Source: CAMLIZ01 sp036231905 (GTDB lineage: Bacteria > Pseudomonadota > Gammaproteobacteria > Burkholderiales > Burkholderiaceae_C). Taken from it: a stretch of DNA of 64,000 nt. The translations under genes were made by a program, and so were the position numbers. The notes under the pieces were generated by a model. It was not told the origin of the DNA. It saw nothing but the letters and a program-made list of their open reading frames with translations, and made no database searches. Location of the stretch: the NCBI RefSeq assembly GCF_036231905.1, contig NZ_JAZARE010000003.1:580002-644001 (forward strand), in the 5' to 3' direction. Numbering within the stretch: the stretch's first letter is position 1; every line of letters begins with the position of its first letter. Shown here piece by piece: positions 42,470 to 50,189 of the stretch.

Positions 42470-43933
42470 TCAGGGCGCAGCCGGTGCTGCAGGGCTTTCC
42501 AGGTCCAGCGACTGCACCGGCACCACGGCCACGGGGCCGGCCTGTGCCTTCAGCGCGGGGAGGAACTCGCTGGCCACACCGGCCACCACCACACGCCGTC
42601 GCGGCGGCCCGAAGTAGCTGGCCGCAAAGCCTTGCACCTGCGCCGGTGTCACCGCATCCAGGTGCTGGATGCGCTGGGTGAGGTCAGCCAGCGGCAGGCC
42701 CACCACTGCGAGCGAGGCCACCTCGTCGGCCAGGCCCTGCGTGGTTTCCAGGCTGCGGCTGAAACCGCCGATCAGCGAGGCCTTGCGCGCGCTCAGCTCG
42801 TCCGCGCCCACCGGCGCCTGCACCAGGCGGTCGAGCTCGGCGCCGATGAGGCCCACCACCTCGGCGGCGGACGGGTTCTTGGTCTGCACCGCCACCCGCA
42901 GCGCGCCGGCCTGGCGCCGCAGGTCGGCGTCGCTGCGCGCGCCATAGCTCAAGCCCCGCTTGATGCGGATCTCCTGGTTCAGGCGCGAGGAGTAGCCCAT
43001 GCCGAGCACCGCATTGGTGACCTCGGCATCGAAGCGTTCGGGTGCGCCCGCCGGCATGGTGGGCAGCGCCAGCGCCACGCCGGCCTGGCCCGCGCCCGGC
43101 ATGTCGATCACCACCGCGTTGCCGGGCCAGGCCTGCGCCGTCGCCACCGGTGCAGCCGCCAGTGGCTGCGCCGGTGCCTTCCAGGCGCCAAAATGCGTGC
43201 GCGCCAGGTCCACGGCGTCCGCCATCGTGATGTCGCCGGCCAGCACGAGCACCGCGTTGTCGGGCCGGTAGGCCGCGGCATGCGCACGCTGCAAGTCCGC
43301 ACGCGTGATGCGCGCCAGCGACGCCGGCGTGCCGCTGGCCGGGTGGCCGTAGGCGCCTGCGCCGTACACCGCACGTTGTGCGGTCAGGCCGGCCACGGTG
43401 CCGGGCTGGGAATACGCCACCTTCATCTCGTCCAGCGCCTGCACGCGGTAACGCTCGATCTCCGCCGGCGCAAAGGTGGGCACCAGCGCCACCTCGGCCA
43501 GCAACGCGAGCGCGGCAGACAGTTTCGGGCTGGTGACCGTGGTGCCGACAAAGGCCTGGTTCCAGCCGGCACCGCTTTCGATCGAGCCGCCCAGCGCCTC
43601 GGCGGCGCTGGCCAGTGCCGGTGCGCTGTGGCGCCGGGTGCCGCGGGTGAGCAGCCCGGCGGTCATGGACGCCAGGCCGGCGCGCTGCGGCAGATCGGCT
43701 TCCGCACCCGACAGCACCACCAGGCGGGCGCTGACCAGCGGCACGCCATGGCGCTCGGCCACGATCACGCGCAGCCCGTTGGGCAGCTGCTGCTCGGCCG
43801 GCGTGGCGATCTGCAGCGGGCGCGGCGCCGCCGGTGCAGGCGGGGTCTCGTAGGGCTGGGCCATCGCGCCGGCGCCGGCCAGCCAGGCCGCGAGCGCGAG
43901 CGCGAGCGCGTGATGCATCGTGCGGCGGGTCAT
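42470..43933 (-). CDS. M16-family peptidase homologue without zinc motif
   Basis: 487 aa with signal peptide ALALALAAWLAGAGAMA. Two M16 repeats are evident (LPNGLRVIVAERHGVPLVS, and later GMGYSSRLNQEIRIKRGLSYGA), but at the place of HxxEH it reads RAGLASMTAGLL, so the catalytic zinc site is lost. This is the usual non-catalytic partner of a periplasmic M16 heterodimer. ATG 43933 overlaps the stop of the catalytic subunit (ATGA), which fits a 1:1 complex. Confidence 0.92.
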   Translation of the reverse strand: MTRRTMHHALALALAAWLAGAGAMAQPYETPPAPAAPRPLQIATPAEQQLPNGLRVIVAERHGVPLVSARLVVLSGAEADLPQRAGLASMTAGLLTRGTRRHSAPALASAAEALGGSIESGAGWNQAFVGTTVTSPKLSAALALLAEVALVPTFAPAEIERYRVQALDEMKVAYSQPGTVAGLTAQRAVYGAGAYGHPASGTPASLARITRADLQRAHAAAYRPDNAVLVLAGDITMADAVDLARTHFGAWKAPAQPLAAAPVATAQAWPGNAVVIDMPGAGQAGVALALPTMPAGAPERFDAEVTNAVLGMGYSSRLNQEIRIKRGLSYGARSDADLRRQAGALRVAVQTKNPSAAEVVGLIGAELDRLVQAPVGADELSARKASLIGGFSRSLETTQGLADEVASLAVVGLPLADLTQRIQHLDAVTPAQVQGFAASYFGPPRRRVVVAGVASEFLPALKAQAGPVAVVPVQSLDLESPAAPAAP

Positions 43934-45303
43934 TGCACGGCTCCTTGTGCCTTGTCGTCCTGCGTGTAGCTCACGGTCACCTTGCGGGCCTGGGCCACAT
44001 AGCGGCGCATCACGCGCTGCACGTCGGCCGCGCTCACGCGCTGCAGGTCGTCCAGCTGCTCATTCGCCTTTGCGGTGCGGCCATGCAGCACCGCGGCTTC
44101 GGCCAGTGCGGAGGCCTCGCCATGCGGCGTCTGCCGTTCGATCAGGGCCTGGGTGAGCAACTGGGTCTTCACCTTGTTCAGCTCGGCCGGCGACACCGGC
44201 TTTTGCGCCAGGCGCAACACCTCCGCCTGCAAGGCCTTGGCCACCTGCGGCAAGGGCTTGCCGCCGGCCGCCATGGCATAGGCGGTGAGCAGCCCCGGGC
44301 CGGCCCGCAGGTCGGCCTCGAAACCGGCTTGCGCGGCAATGCGCTGGCGGTACACCAGCGCCTGGTTCAGGCGCGACGATTCGCCGGCCGACAGCAGCCC
44401 GGCGGCCACGCGCAGGGCCGCGGTGTCCGGGCCCGTGACCGGGGGCGCCTGCCACACCAGCGCCACCGCCGGCAGCGGCACCTGCGGCCCGCTGGCCTTG
44501 GCCTGGCGGTCTTGGGCCCAGGCGGGCTCGGTGGCAGTGACACGCGGGATGGGCGCGGCCGGCTTGGGCACCGGCGCGAAGTACTTGTCGACCCAGGCCT
44601 GCAGCTGCTTCGCATCGAAATCGCCCGCCACCACCAGGGTGGCGTTGTCGGGCCGGTAGTAGGTGCGGTGGAAGGCAATCACGTCCTGCAAGGTGGCCGC
44701 TTCCAGGTCCTCGATGCTGCCGATGCCTGGGCGCCTGTATGGATGCACGGTGTAGGCCGCCGGCGAGATGGCATTGAAGAAGCGGCCATAGGGCGTGGCC
44801 AGCACCCGCTGGCGGTATTCCTCCTCCACCACCGAGCGCTCGGACTTGAAGGTGGGCTCGTCCACGTTGAGGTTGGACATGCGCTCGGCCTCGGCCCAGA
44901 TCAGCGTCTCCAGGTGGTTGGACGGCACCACCTCGTGGTAGGCCGTCATGTCGTCGGCGGTGAAGGCGTTGTTGTTGCCGCCCACGTCCTCGGTGAGGCG
45001 GTCGAACTGCTCGCTCTTCATGTAGCGCGTGCTCTTGAACATCAGGTGCTCGAAGAGGTGCGCAAAGCCGGAGCGGCCCGACGGGTCGTCCTTGGAGCCC
45101 ACGTGGTACCAGACCTGCACGCTCACCGTGGGGCTGGCATGGTCCTCCAGCGCGATCACCCGCAGGCCGTTGGCCAAGGTGCGCTCGGTGAAGGCAAAGG
45201 GCTTGATCTGCAGTACCGGCGCGGCGGGCGCTTCCTTGGCGGATGCCGCCGGCGCGGCCAGCGTGGCGGCCGCGGCCAGCAACAAGGGGATGAACAGCTT
45301 CAT
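43930..45303 (-). CDS. Zinc-dependent M16 peptidase, catalytic subunit
   Basis: 457 aa. Signal peptide KLFIPLLLAAAATLAAPAASA; catalytic inverted zinc motif HLFEH in SGFAHLFEHLMFKST (about residues 81-85) with the downstream Glu in AEAERMSNLNVDE. The second M16 half has LNQALVYRQRIAAQAGFEADL. Degrades peptides in the periplasm; substrate unknown. ATG 45303 is chosen because the signal peptide starts there; a longer frame to 45393 overlaps the promoter region of the divergent alkA gene. First gene of the leftward four-gene operon. Confidence 0.94.
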   Translation of the reverse strand: MKLFIPLLLAAAATLAAPAASAKEAPAAPVLQIKPFAFTERTLANGLRVIALEDHASPTVSVQVWYHVGSKDDPSGRSGFAHLFEHLMFKSTRYMKSEQFDRLTEDVGGNNNAFTADDMTAYHEVVPSNHLETLIWAEAERMSNLNVDEPTFKSERSVVEEEYRQRVLATPYGRFFNAISPAAYTVHPYRRPGIGSIEDLEAATLQDVIAFHRTYYRPDNATLVVAGDFDAKQLQAWVDKYFAPVPKPAAPIPRVTATEPAWAQDRQAKASGPQVPLPAVALVWQAPPVTGPDTAALRVAAGLLSAGESSRLNQALVYRQRIAAQAGFEADLRAGPGLLTAYAMAAGGKPLPQVAKALQAEVLRLAQKPVSPAELNKVKTQLLTQALIERQTPHGEASALAEAAVLHGRTAKANEQLDDLQRVSAADVQRVMRRYVAQARKVTVSYTQDDKAQGAVQ

Positions 45304-45485
45304 CAAAGGGGAATCCTCGAAAACAGGCAAGGCGTGGCGACAAGGGCCGAAGGCAATGTACCTGTGATGAGCGGGAGGGGCCCTCCCCAACATCCCTGCT
45401 CAACGGCCACAGCTCGTGGTCCAGGCGCCCGGTGCAGCCTCCATCCACAGGTCCGAATACGGCCAGTCCCGCACCGGCCGCTGCC

Positions 45486-45491
45486 CATAAT
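45486..45491 (+). promoter_or_regulatory. Candidate -10 element of a leaderless ada-alkA transcript
   Basis: CATAAT ends 6 nt before ATG 45498, so the transcript would start at the ATG. There is no ribosome site in the 15 nt upstream and no convincing -35. The remaining bases between 45304 and 45485 show no further signal. Confidence 0.42.
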
Positions 45492-45497
45492 CGGCGC

Positions 45498-46952
45498 ATG
45501 ACCTTGCAACACGACGCCGCTTACCTCGCGCTCAAAGCGCGCGACGCCCGCTTCGACGGCCGGCTGTTCGTGGGCGTCACCTCCACCGGCATCTACTGCC
45601 GCCCGGTGTGCCGGGTGCGCACGCCCAAGCAGGAAAACTGCCGCTTCTATGCCAATGCGGCCAGCGCGGAGTGCGACGGCTTTCGCCCCTGCCTGCGCTG
45701 CCGGCCGGAGCTGGCGCCCGGCTTGTCCTTGATGGATTCGTCGCAGGTGCTGGCCCAGCATGCCGCCCGCATGCTGGACGCCGCAGCGCGCAACGGCGCA
45801 CCCTTGCCGCTGCCCCAGGTGGCGGCCCAGCTGGGCGTGACCGACCGCCACCTGCGCCGCATCTTCATGCAGGCCCACGGCGTGTCGCCGATCGACTACC
45901 TCGGCACCCAGCGCCTGCTGCTGGCCAAGCAGCTGCTCACCGACACCGCATTACCGGTCACCCAGGTCGCCCTGGCCAGCGGCTTTGCCAGCGTGCGCCG
46001 TTTCAACGCCGCGTTTGCCGAGCGCTACCGCTTGAGCCCCACGGCCTTGCGCAAGGCCCGCCCGGATGCACCGGCCACCGACGCACTCACCTTGCGCCTG
46101 GGCTACCGGCCGCCCTATGACGTGGCCGGCGTGCTGCGCTTCTTTGCGCAGCGTTGCGTCGCCGGGGTGGAGGCGGTGCAGGGGCTGGAGCTGCGCCGCA
46201 CCCTGAGCCTCGGCCACGCCGGGCAGACGCTGCGCGGCTGGATCAGCGCGCGCTTCGTGCCCGAGCGCAACGAGGTGGTGCTGCGCCTGGCGCCCAGCCT
46301 CACGCCGCTGGTGGGCAGCGTGCTGCAGCGCGTGCGCCAGGGCCTGGACCTGGACGCCGACCCCTCGCTGATCGACCCGGCCCTGGAAGCGGCGATGCCC
46401 TTCCCGTCGGTGCCCGGTCTGCGGGTGCCCAACGGCTTCGACGGCTTCGAGATCGCGGCCCGGGTGATCCTCGGTCAGCAGGTCACGGTGGCCGCGGCAC
46501 GCACGCTGGTGCAGCGCCTGGTGGACCGCTTCGGCGAGCCGGTGGACACGCCCTGGCCCGAGCTGCACCACTGCTTCCCGTCCGCCGCCGCCATCGCGAT
46601 GGCCGACCCTGAGGTGGTGGGCAAGCTGGGCATCGTGCGCCAGCGCGTGCGCGCCCTGCAGGGGCTGGCGCTGGCCGTGCACGAAGGCCGCTTGCGGCTG
46701 CACCGCGGCGCGCCGCTGGAGAGCACGCTGGCCGCCCTGCATGCGCTGCCCGGCATCGGTGACTGGACGGTGCAGCTCATCGCCATGCGGGCCCTCGCCT
46801 GGCCCGACGCCTTCCCGGCCAGCGACATCGGCGTGCTCAACGCGCTGGGCACGCGCGACATCAAGCAGGTGCAGCAACTGGCCGAAGCCTGGCGCCCCTG
46901 GCGCAGCTATGCGGTGATGCGCTTGTGGCAAACCCTGGAGACCGGCACATGA
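45498..46952 (+). CDS. Ada-type regulator fused to AlkA DNA-3-methyladenine glycosylase
   Basis: 484 aa, three modules. The Ada N-terminal zinc domain has C34, C38, C65 and C68 (GIYCRPVCRVR and PCLRCRPE), with C34 at the position of the methylphosphotriester acceptor. An AraC-type helix-turn-helix follows (VAAQLGVTDRHLRRIFMQAHG, then VTQVALASGFASVRRFNAAF, about 105-185). A C-terminal AlkA glycosylase has ILGQQVTVAAARTLVQRLV and the helix-hairpin-helix LPGIGDWTVQLIAMRALAWPD with catalytic Asp in PASDIGV. It senses methylated phosphates, activates adaptive-response genes and excises alkylated bases. ATG 45498 is used; an extension to 45432 is repetitive and unlike the family. Coupled to ogt by ATGA. 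Confidence 0.94.
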   Translation: MTLQHDAAYLALKARDARFDGRLFVGVTSTGIYCRPVCRVRTPKQENCRFYANAASAECDGFRPCLRCRPELAPGLSLMDSSQVLAQHAARMLDAAARNGAPLPLPQVAAQLGVTDRHLRRIFMQAHGVSPIDYLGTQRLLLAKQLLTDTALPVTQVALASGFASVRRFNAAFAERYRLSPTALRKARPDAPATDALTLRLGYRPPYDVAGVLRFFAQRCVAGVEAVQGLELRRTLSLGHAGQTLRGWISARFVPERNEVVLRLAPSLTPLVGSVLQRVRQGLDLDADPSLIDPALEAAMPFPSVPGLRVPNGFDGFEIAARVILGQQVTVAAARTLVQRLVDRFGEPVDTPWPELHHCFPSAAAIAMADPEVVGKLGIVRQRVRALQGLALAVHEGRLRLHRGAPLESTLAALHALPGIGDWTVQLIAMRALAWPDAFPASDIGVLNALGTRDIKQVQQLAEAWRPWRSYAVMRLWQTLETGT

Positions 46953-47503
46953 AATCGCTCACCCTCACCCAGGCCCGCTGGCAATCGCCGCTGGGGCCGA
47001 TGACCTTGGCCGCCACATCCGCGGGCCTGGCCGGCGTGTGGTTCGATGCGCAGAAGCACCATCCCGGCGAGCTGGCCGCGCCAGTGGATGAACGGCAGCC
47101 ATGGATCGTGCAGGCACGCGAGCAACTGACCGCGTATTTCGCCGGCGGCCTGCGCCGCTTCAGCGTGCCGCTGGACCTGCAAGGCACAGCTTTCCAGCGC
47201 GCGGTGTGGCAGGTGCTGCTGGGCATCGCCGCCGGCCGCACCAGCACCTACGCCGAGGTGGCCGCGCAGGCAGGCTCGCCGGCCGCGGTGCGCGCCGCCG
47301 GGGCGGCCATCGGTCGCAACCCGGTCTCCATCATCGTGCCCTGCCACCGGGTGATCGGCCGCGGCGGCGGGCTCACTGGTTATGCCGGCGGGCTGCACCG
47401 CAAGCAGGCGCTGCTGCAGCTGGAGGGTGCGATGAGTTTTTCGCAACGGTCGATGCCAAACGATCAAGCCCTCACCGCCGTGCTGGCGGCCGCCAGCCGC
47501 TAG
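46949..47503 (+). CDS. ogt: Methylated-DNA-protein cysteine methyltransferase
   Basis: 184 aa. Suicide enzyme that removes O6-alkyl groups from guanine. The active site is IIVPCHRVIGRGGGLTGYAGG with Cys about 132, preceded by FQRAVWQVLLGIAAGRTSTYAEVA (helix-turn-helix with Arg finger). It supplies the methyltransferase activity missing from the Ada-AlkA protein with which it overlaps. The last 20 residues after QLEGA are a non-conserved tail. Confidence 0.95.
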   Translation: MKSLTLTQARWQSPLGPMTLAATSAGLAGVWFDAQKHHPGELAAPVDERQPWIVQAREQLTAYFAGGLRRFSVPLDLQGTAFQRAVWQVLLGIAAGRTSTYAEVAAQAGSPAAVRAAGAAIGRNPVSIIVPCHRVIGRGGGLTGYAGGLHRKQALLQLEGAMSFSQRSMPNDQALTAVLAAASR

Positions 47504-47513
47504 ATTGCCGACG

Positions 47514-48413
47514 ATGAAACGACTCGACCTTGCCGAACTGCTCGCCCTCGCCGCCGTGTGGGGTGCTTCCTTCCTCTTCATGCGCCTGGGCGCGGCGGAG
47601 TTCGGCCCGGTGGCGCTGGCCGCGGTGCGGGTGGTGGGGGCTTCGCTGTTCCTCATGCCCGTGCTCGCGATGCGCGGCGAGTGGCCGGCGCTGCGCCGGC
47701 ACTGGAAGTCGATCTTCTTCGTCGGCCTCACCAACTCAGCCATCCCCTTCCTGTGCTTCAGCTATGCCGCGCTCAGCATCACGGCCGGGCTGTCGTCCAT
47801 CTTCAACGCCACCACGCCGCTGTGGGGTGCGCTGATTGCCTGGCTCTGGCTGAAAGACAAGCTCACGCCCTGGCGGGTGCTGGGCCTGGTGATCGGTTTT
47901 GCCGGCGTGCTGGGCCTGGCGTGGGAAAAGGCCAGCTTCAAGCCGGGCGCGGAAGCGGTGGGCTTCGCGGTGCTGGCCTGCCTGGCCGCGCCGCTGCTCT
48001 ACGGCTTTTCCGCCAGCTTCACCAAGAAGCGGCTGACCGGCGTGCCGCCGATGGCGCTGGCCGCCGGCAGCCAGCTGTCCTCCGCCATCGCCCTGGTGCT
48101 GCCGGGTGTGTGGCTGTGGCCGGCGCAGGCACCCAGCGCCGGCGCGTGGGCGGCCGCCGTCGGCCTGGCGCTGCTGTGCACCGGCGTGGCCTACATCATG
48201 TACTTCCGGCTGATCGCCAACGTGGGCCCGGCCAACGCGATCTCGGTCACCTTCCTGGTGCCGGCCTTCGCGGTGCTGTGGGGCGCGCTGTTCCTGCACG
48301 AGGCCATCACGCCGGCCATGGTGCTGGGCTGCAGCGTCATCCTGGCCGGCACCGCGCTGGCCACCGGGGTGCTGAAGCCGCGCGTGCCGGCCGCCGCGGC
48401 AGCCGCGAAGTAG
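47514..48413 (+). CDS. EamA/DMT-family transporter
   Basis: 299 aa, about ten hydrophobic helices in two EamA repeats (LLALAAVWGASFLFMRLGAAEFGPVALAAVR at the start; NVGPANAISVTFLVPAFAVLWGALFL in the second). Such drug/metabolite exporters have varied substrates; none can be assigned here. ATG 47514 is preferred to TTG 47505. It follows ogt by 10 bp, so it may be co-transcribed, though a TAGATT 7 nt before the ATG could serve as an independent promoter. Confidence 0.9.
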   Translation: MKRLDLAELLALAAVWGASFLFMRLGAAEFGPVALAAVRVVGASLFLMPVLAMRGEWPALRRHWKSIFFVGLTNSAIPFLCFSYAALSITAGLSSIFNATTPLWGALIAWLWLKDKLTPWRVLGLVIGFAGVLGLAWEKASFKPGAEAVGFAVLACLAAPLLYGFSASFTKKRLTGVPPMALAAGSQLSSAIALVLPGVWLWPAQAPSAGAWAAAVGLALLCTGVAYIMYFRLIANVGPANAISVTFLVPAFAVLWGALFLHEAITPAMVLGCSVILAGTALATGVLKPRVPAAAAAAK

Positions 48414-48440
48414 GCGCCGCACCACGTGCCAACGCGGGGT

Positions 48441-48468
48441 CTTGAAGGCCCCGCGGCTGTCCCTATCT
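48441..48468 (+). promoter_or_regulatory. Sigma-32-like heat-shock promoter for the hsp20 pair
   Basis: CTTGAA (48441-48446), a 14-bp spacer and CCCTATCT (48461-48468) match the RpoH promoter (CTTGAA, 13-15 bp, CCCCATnT) at nearly every position. Transcription would start near 48475, giving a leader of about 57 nt to ATG 48532. Within it GTCCT (48507-48511) can pair with AGGAC (48523-48527), which overlaps half of the Shine-Dalgarno; that pairing is short and weak. Confidence 0.75.
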
Positions 48469-48531
48469 CCTGTGCAGACGCCGATGCGGCCTGTGAGCTG
48501 CGAGGCGTCCTGGTTCACAAGGAGGACAGCC

Positions 48532-48996
48532 ATGTATGAATCGATCCTGAACTTCCCCGGCAGCCTGTTCGGCGAGTTCGACCGGCTGCGCCGCGAGCTC
48601 GACGACGTGTTCGGCAGCACCGGCCTGCCCAGCAGCATCCGCTCGGTGGCACCGGGCAGCTTCCCCGCGATCAACGTGGGCAACACCCCGACCAGCGTGG
48701 AGATCTACGCCTTCGCACCCGGCCTGGACCCGAACAAGATCGACGTGACCATCGACCGCGGCGTGCTCACGCTGTCGGGCGAGCGGCCGTCGTCGCTGCC
48801 CTCGGCGCAGGAAGCGCGCGAACGCCGGCTCACGCTGTACAGCCAGGAGCGGGTGAGCGGCAGCTTCAAGCGCGCCATCAGCCTGCCGGAGGACGCCGAC
48901 CCGGCGCATGTGAACGCGAGCTACCGCGACGGCGTGCTGCGCATCAGCATCGCCCGGCGCGAATCGGCCCAGCCGCGCCGCATCGCGATCCAGTGA
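48532..48996 (+). CDS. Small heat-shock protein Hsp20, first copy
   Basis: 154-aa ATP-independent holdase of the alpha-crystallin family. Starts MYESILNFPGSLFGEFDRLRRELDDVF; the alpha-crystallin domain spans about 42-145 (PAINVGNTPTSVEIYAFAPG, VTIDRGVLTLSGER, YRDGVLRISIARR), ending in IAIQ rather than the classical IxI extension. Strong AAGGAGG ribosome site. Followed by a second Hsp20 after 27 bp; Hsp20 proteins of this pair type often form mixed oligomers. Confidence 0.94.
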   Translation: MYESILNFPGSLFGEFDRLRRELDDVFGSTGLPSSIRSVAPGSFPAINVGNTPTSVEIYAFAPGLDPNKIDVTIDRGVLTLSGERPSSLPSAQEARERRLTLYSQERVSGSFKRAISLPEDADPAHVNASYRDGVLRISIARRESAQPRRIAIQ

Positions 48997-49023
48997 CATC
49001 GAATGCCTTGAAGGAGGACCACC

Positions 49024-49446
49024 ATGAGTGACCGCCAAGAGATCCGCACCACCGAGCAGAACCAGCAGCCGCTGGCTTCGCAGCAGCAGCCGTCGCAGCA
49101 GCAGCGCGAGCGCGAGCGCGCCCTGGTGCCGCGGGTGGACGTGTACGAGGACGAAACCGGCATCACCCTGCTGGCCGACCTGCCCGGCGTGCCCAAGGAG
49201 CAGCTGGAGCTGAAGGTCGAAGGCGACACGCTGCAGCTCGACGCCACCGTCACCCCGCAGACGCCCGACCGCCTTCAGCCGGTGTACGCCGAGGTGCGTG
49301 TGGCCCGCTACCGCCGCGCCTTCACGCTCAGCCGCGAGCTGGACACCGGCCGCATCGACGCCAACCTGAAGGACGGCGTGCTGACCCTGCGCATCCCCAA
49401 GCACGAGCACGCGCAGCCGCGCCGCATCCAGGTTCAGGTCAGTTAA
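49024..49446 (+). CDS. Small heat-shock protein Hsp20, second copy
   Basis: 140 aa. Gln/Arg-rich N terminus (QNQQPLASQQQPSQQQRERE) followed by an alpha-crystallin domain from about 35 (VPRVDVYEDETGITLLADLPG; LKVEGDTLQLDA; NLKDGVLTLRIPKHE). Ends RRIQVQVS with an I-x-V type motif. AAGGAGG lies before ATG 49024. The two copies differ clearly in their N termini, so they are old paralogues rather than a recent tandem duplication. Confidence 0.94.
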   Translation: MSDRQEIRTTEQNQQPLASQQQPSQQQRERERALVPRVDVYEDETGITLLADLPGVPKEQLELKVEGDTLQLDATVTPQTPDRLQPVYAEVRVARYRRAFTLSRELDTGRIDANLKDGVLTLRIPKHEHAQPRRIQVQVS

Positions 49447-49536
49447 GGCGGGGTCCCCGGCGGCGCCGAGCCGCCTCAAGCCGACGGGGCAGCCCCCTCG
49501 GGGGGCGCACAGCACGCCAGCGCTGTGGGGGGTCCC
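49447..49536. repeat. GC-rich palindromic repeat in the convergent hsp20/pgmB gap
   Basis: A run of self-complementary segments: GCCCCC-TC-GGGGGGC (49492-49506), ACAGC...GCTGT (49509-49526) and GGGGTCCCC near 49451. It resembles GC-rich intergenic palindromes I know from Comamonadaceae genomes and probably ends transcription from both sides, though no U-tract is present. It overlaps the last 20 or so codons of the phosphoglucomutase gene, which therefore has an odd tail (ACCAPPEGAAPSA). Confidence 0.55.
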
Positions 49537-50189
49537 AGGTAGCGTTCCAGCCGGAACGCCTGCAGGCCAGGGATCACCTCGTCGGCCTGCACCAGCACCG
49601 CCGGGTCGCCCACTCCGAGGGCGAACATCCCGGCGGCCTGGATGGCCTGCACACCGGCCACCGCATCCTCCACGCCCAGGCAGGCCGCCGGCGCCACGCC
49701 GAGCTGCTGCGCGGCGCTGAGAAAGATCTCCGGGTCCGGCTTGCTGCGCTGGATGCGCGCGGCGTCCACCACCACGTCGAAGCGGTCTGCGATGCCCAGC
49801 CGGTCGAGCACGGGGGCGGCGTTTTTGCTCACCGAGGCGAGGCCGATCTTCAGGCCGGCCGCGCGCACCGCGACCAGCGCCTCCAGCGCACCTGGCAACA
49901 AGTGGTCGGCGGTCATGGTCTCGATCAGCCGCTGGTAGTGCAGGTTTTTTTGCGCCGCCAAAAGCTGCTGTTCCGGCTCGCTGTAGCGCTTATGGCCTTG
50001 CGCCAGGATGAGCGCCAGCGAGCCCATGCGGTCGATGCCCTTCAAGCGCTCGTTGAACGCCTCATCGAAGGGCAGCCCGAGCGAATGCGCCAGTTCGCGC
50101 CAGGCCAGGAAGTGGAAGTGCGCGGTGTCGGTGATCACGCCGTCGAGGTCGAAGATGACCGCCTGCAAGCGCTGCATGTCGGACCTCAT
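49476..50189 (-). CDS. pgmB: Beta-phosphoglucomutase (HAD family)
   Basis: 237 aa. Converts beta-glucose 1-phosphate to glucose 6-phosphate. Motif I VIFDLDGVITDTAHFHFLAW (nucleophile D14, acid D16), the substrate loop RLKGIDRMGSL, SVSKNAA, the Lys region IQRSKPDPEIFL and CLGVEDAVAGVQAIQAAGM are all typical of PgmB. ATG 50189 overlaps the GH65 stop (ATGA); a second ATG at 50177 is possible. The C-terminal 15 residues are encoded by the palindromic repeat and unlike the family. Works directly after the GH65 phosphorylase. Confidence 0.94.
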   Translation of the reverse strand: MRSDMQRLQAVIFDLDGVITDTAHFHFLAWRELAHSLGLPFDEAFNERLKGIDRMGSLALILAQGHKRYSEPEQQLLAAQKNLHYQRLIETMTADHLLPGALEALVAVRAAGLKIGLASVSKNAAPVLDRLGIADRFDVVVDAARIQRSKPDPEIFLSAAQQLGVAPAACLGVEDAVAGVQAIQAAGMFALGVGDPAVLVQADEVIPGLQAFRLERYLGPPTALACCAPPEGAAPSA

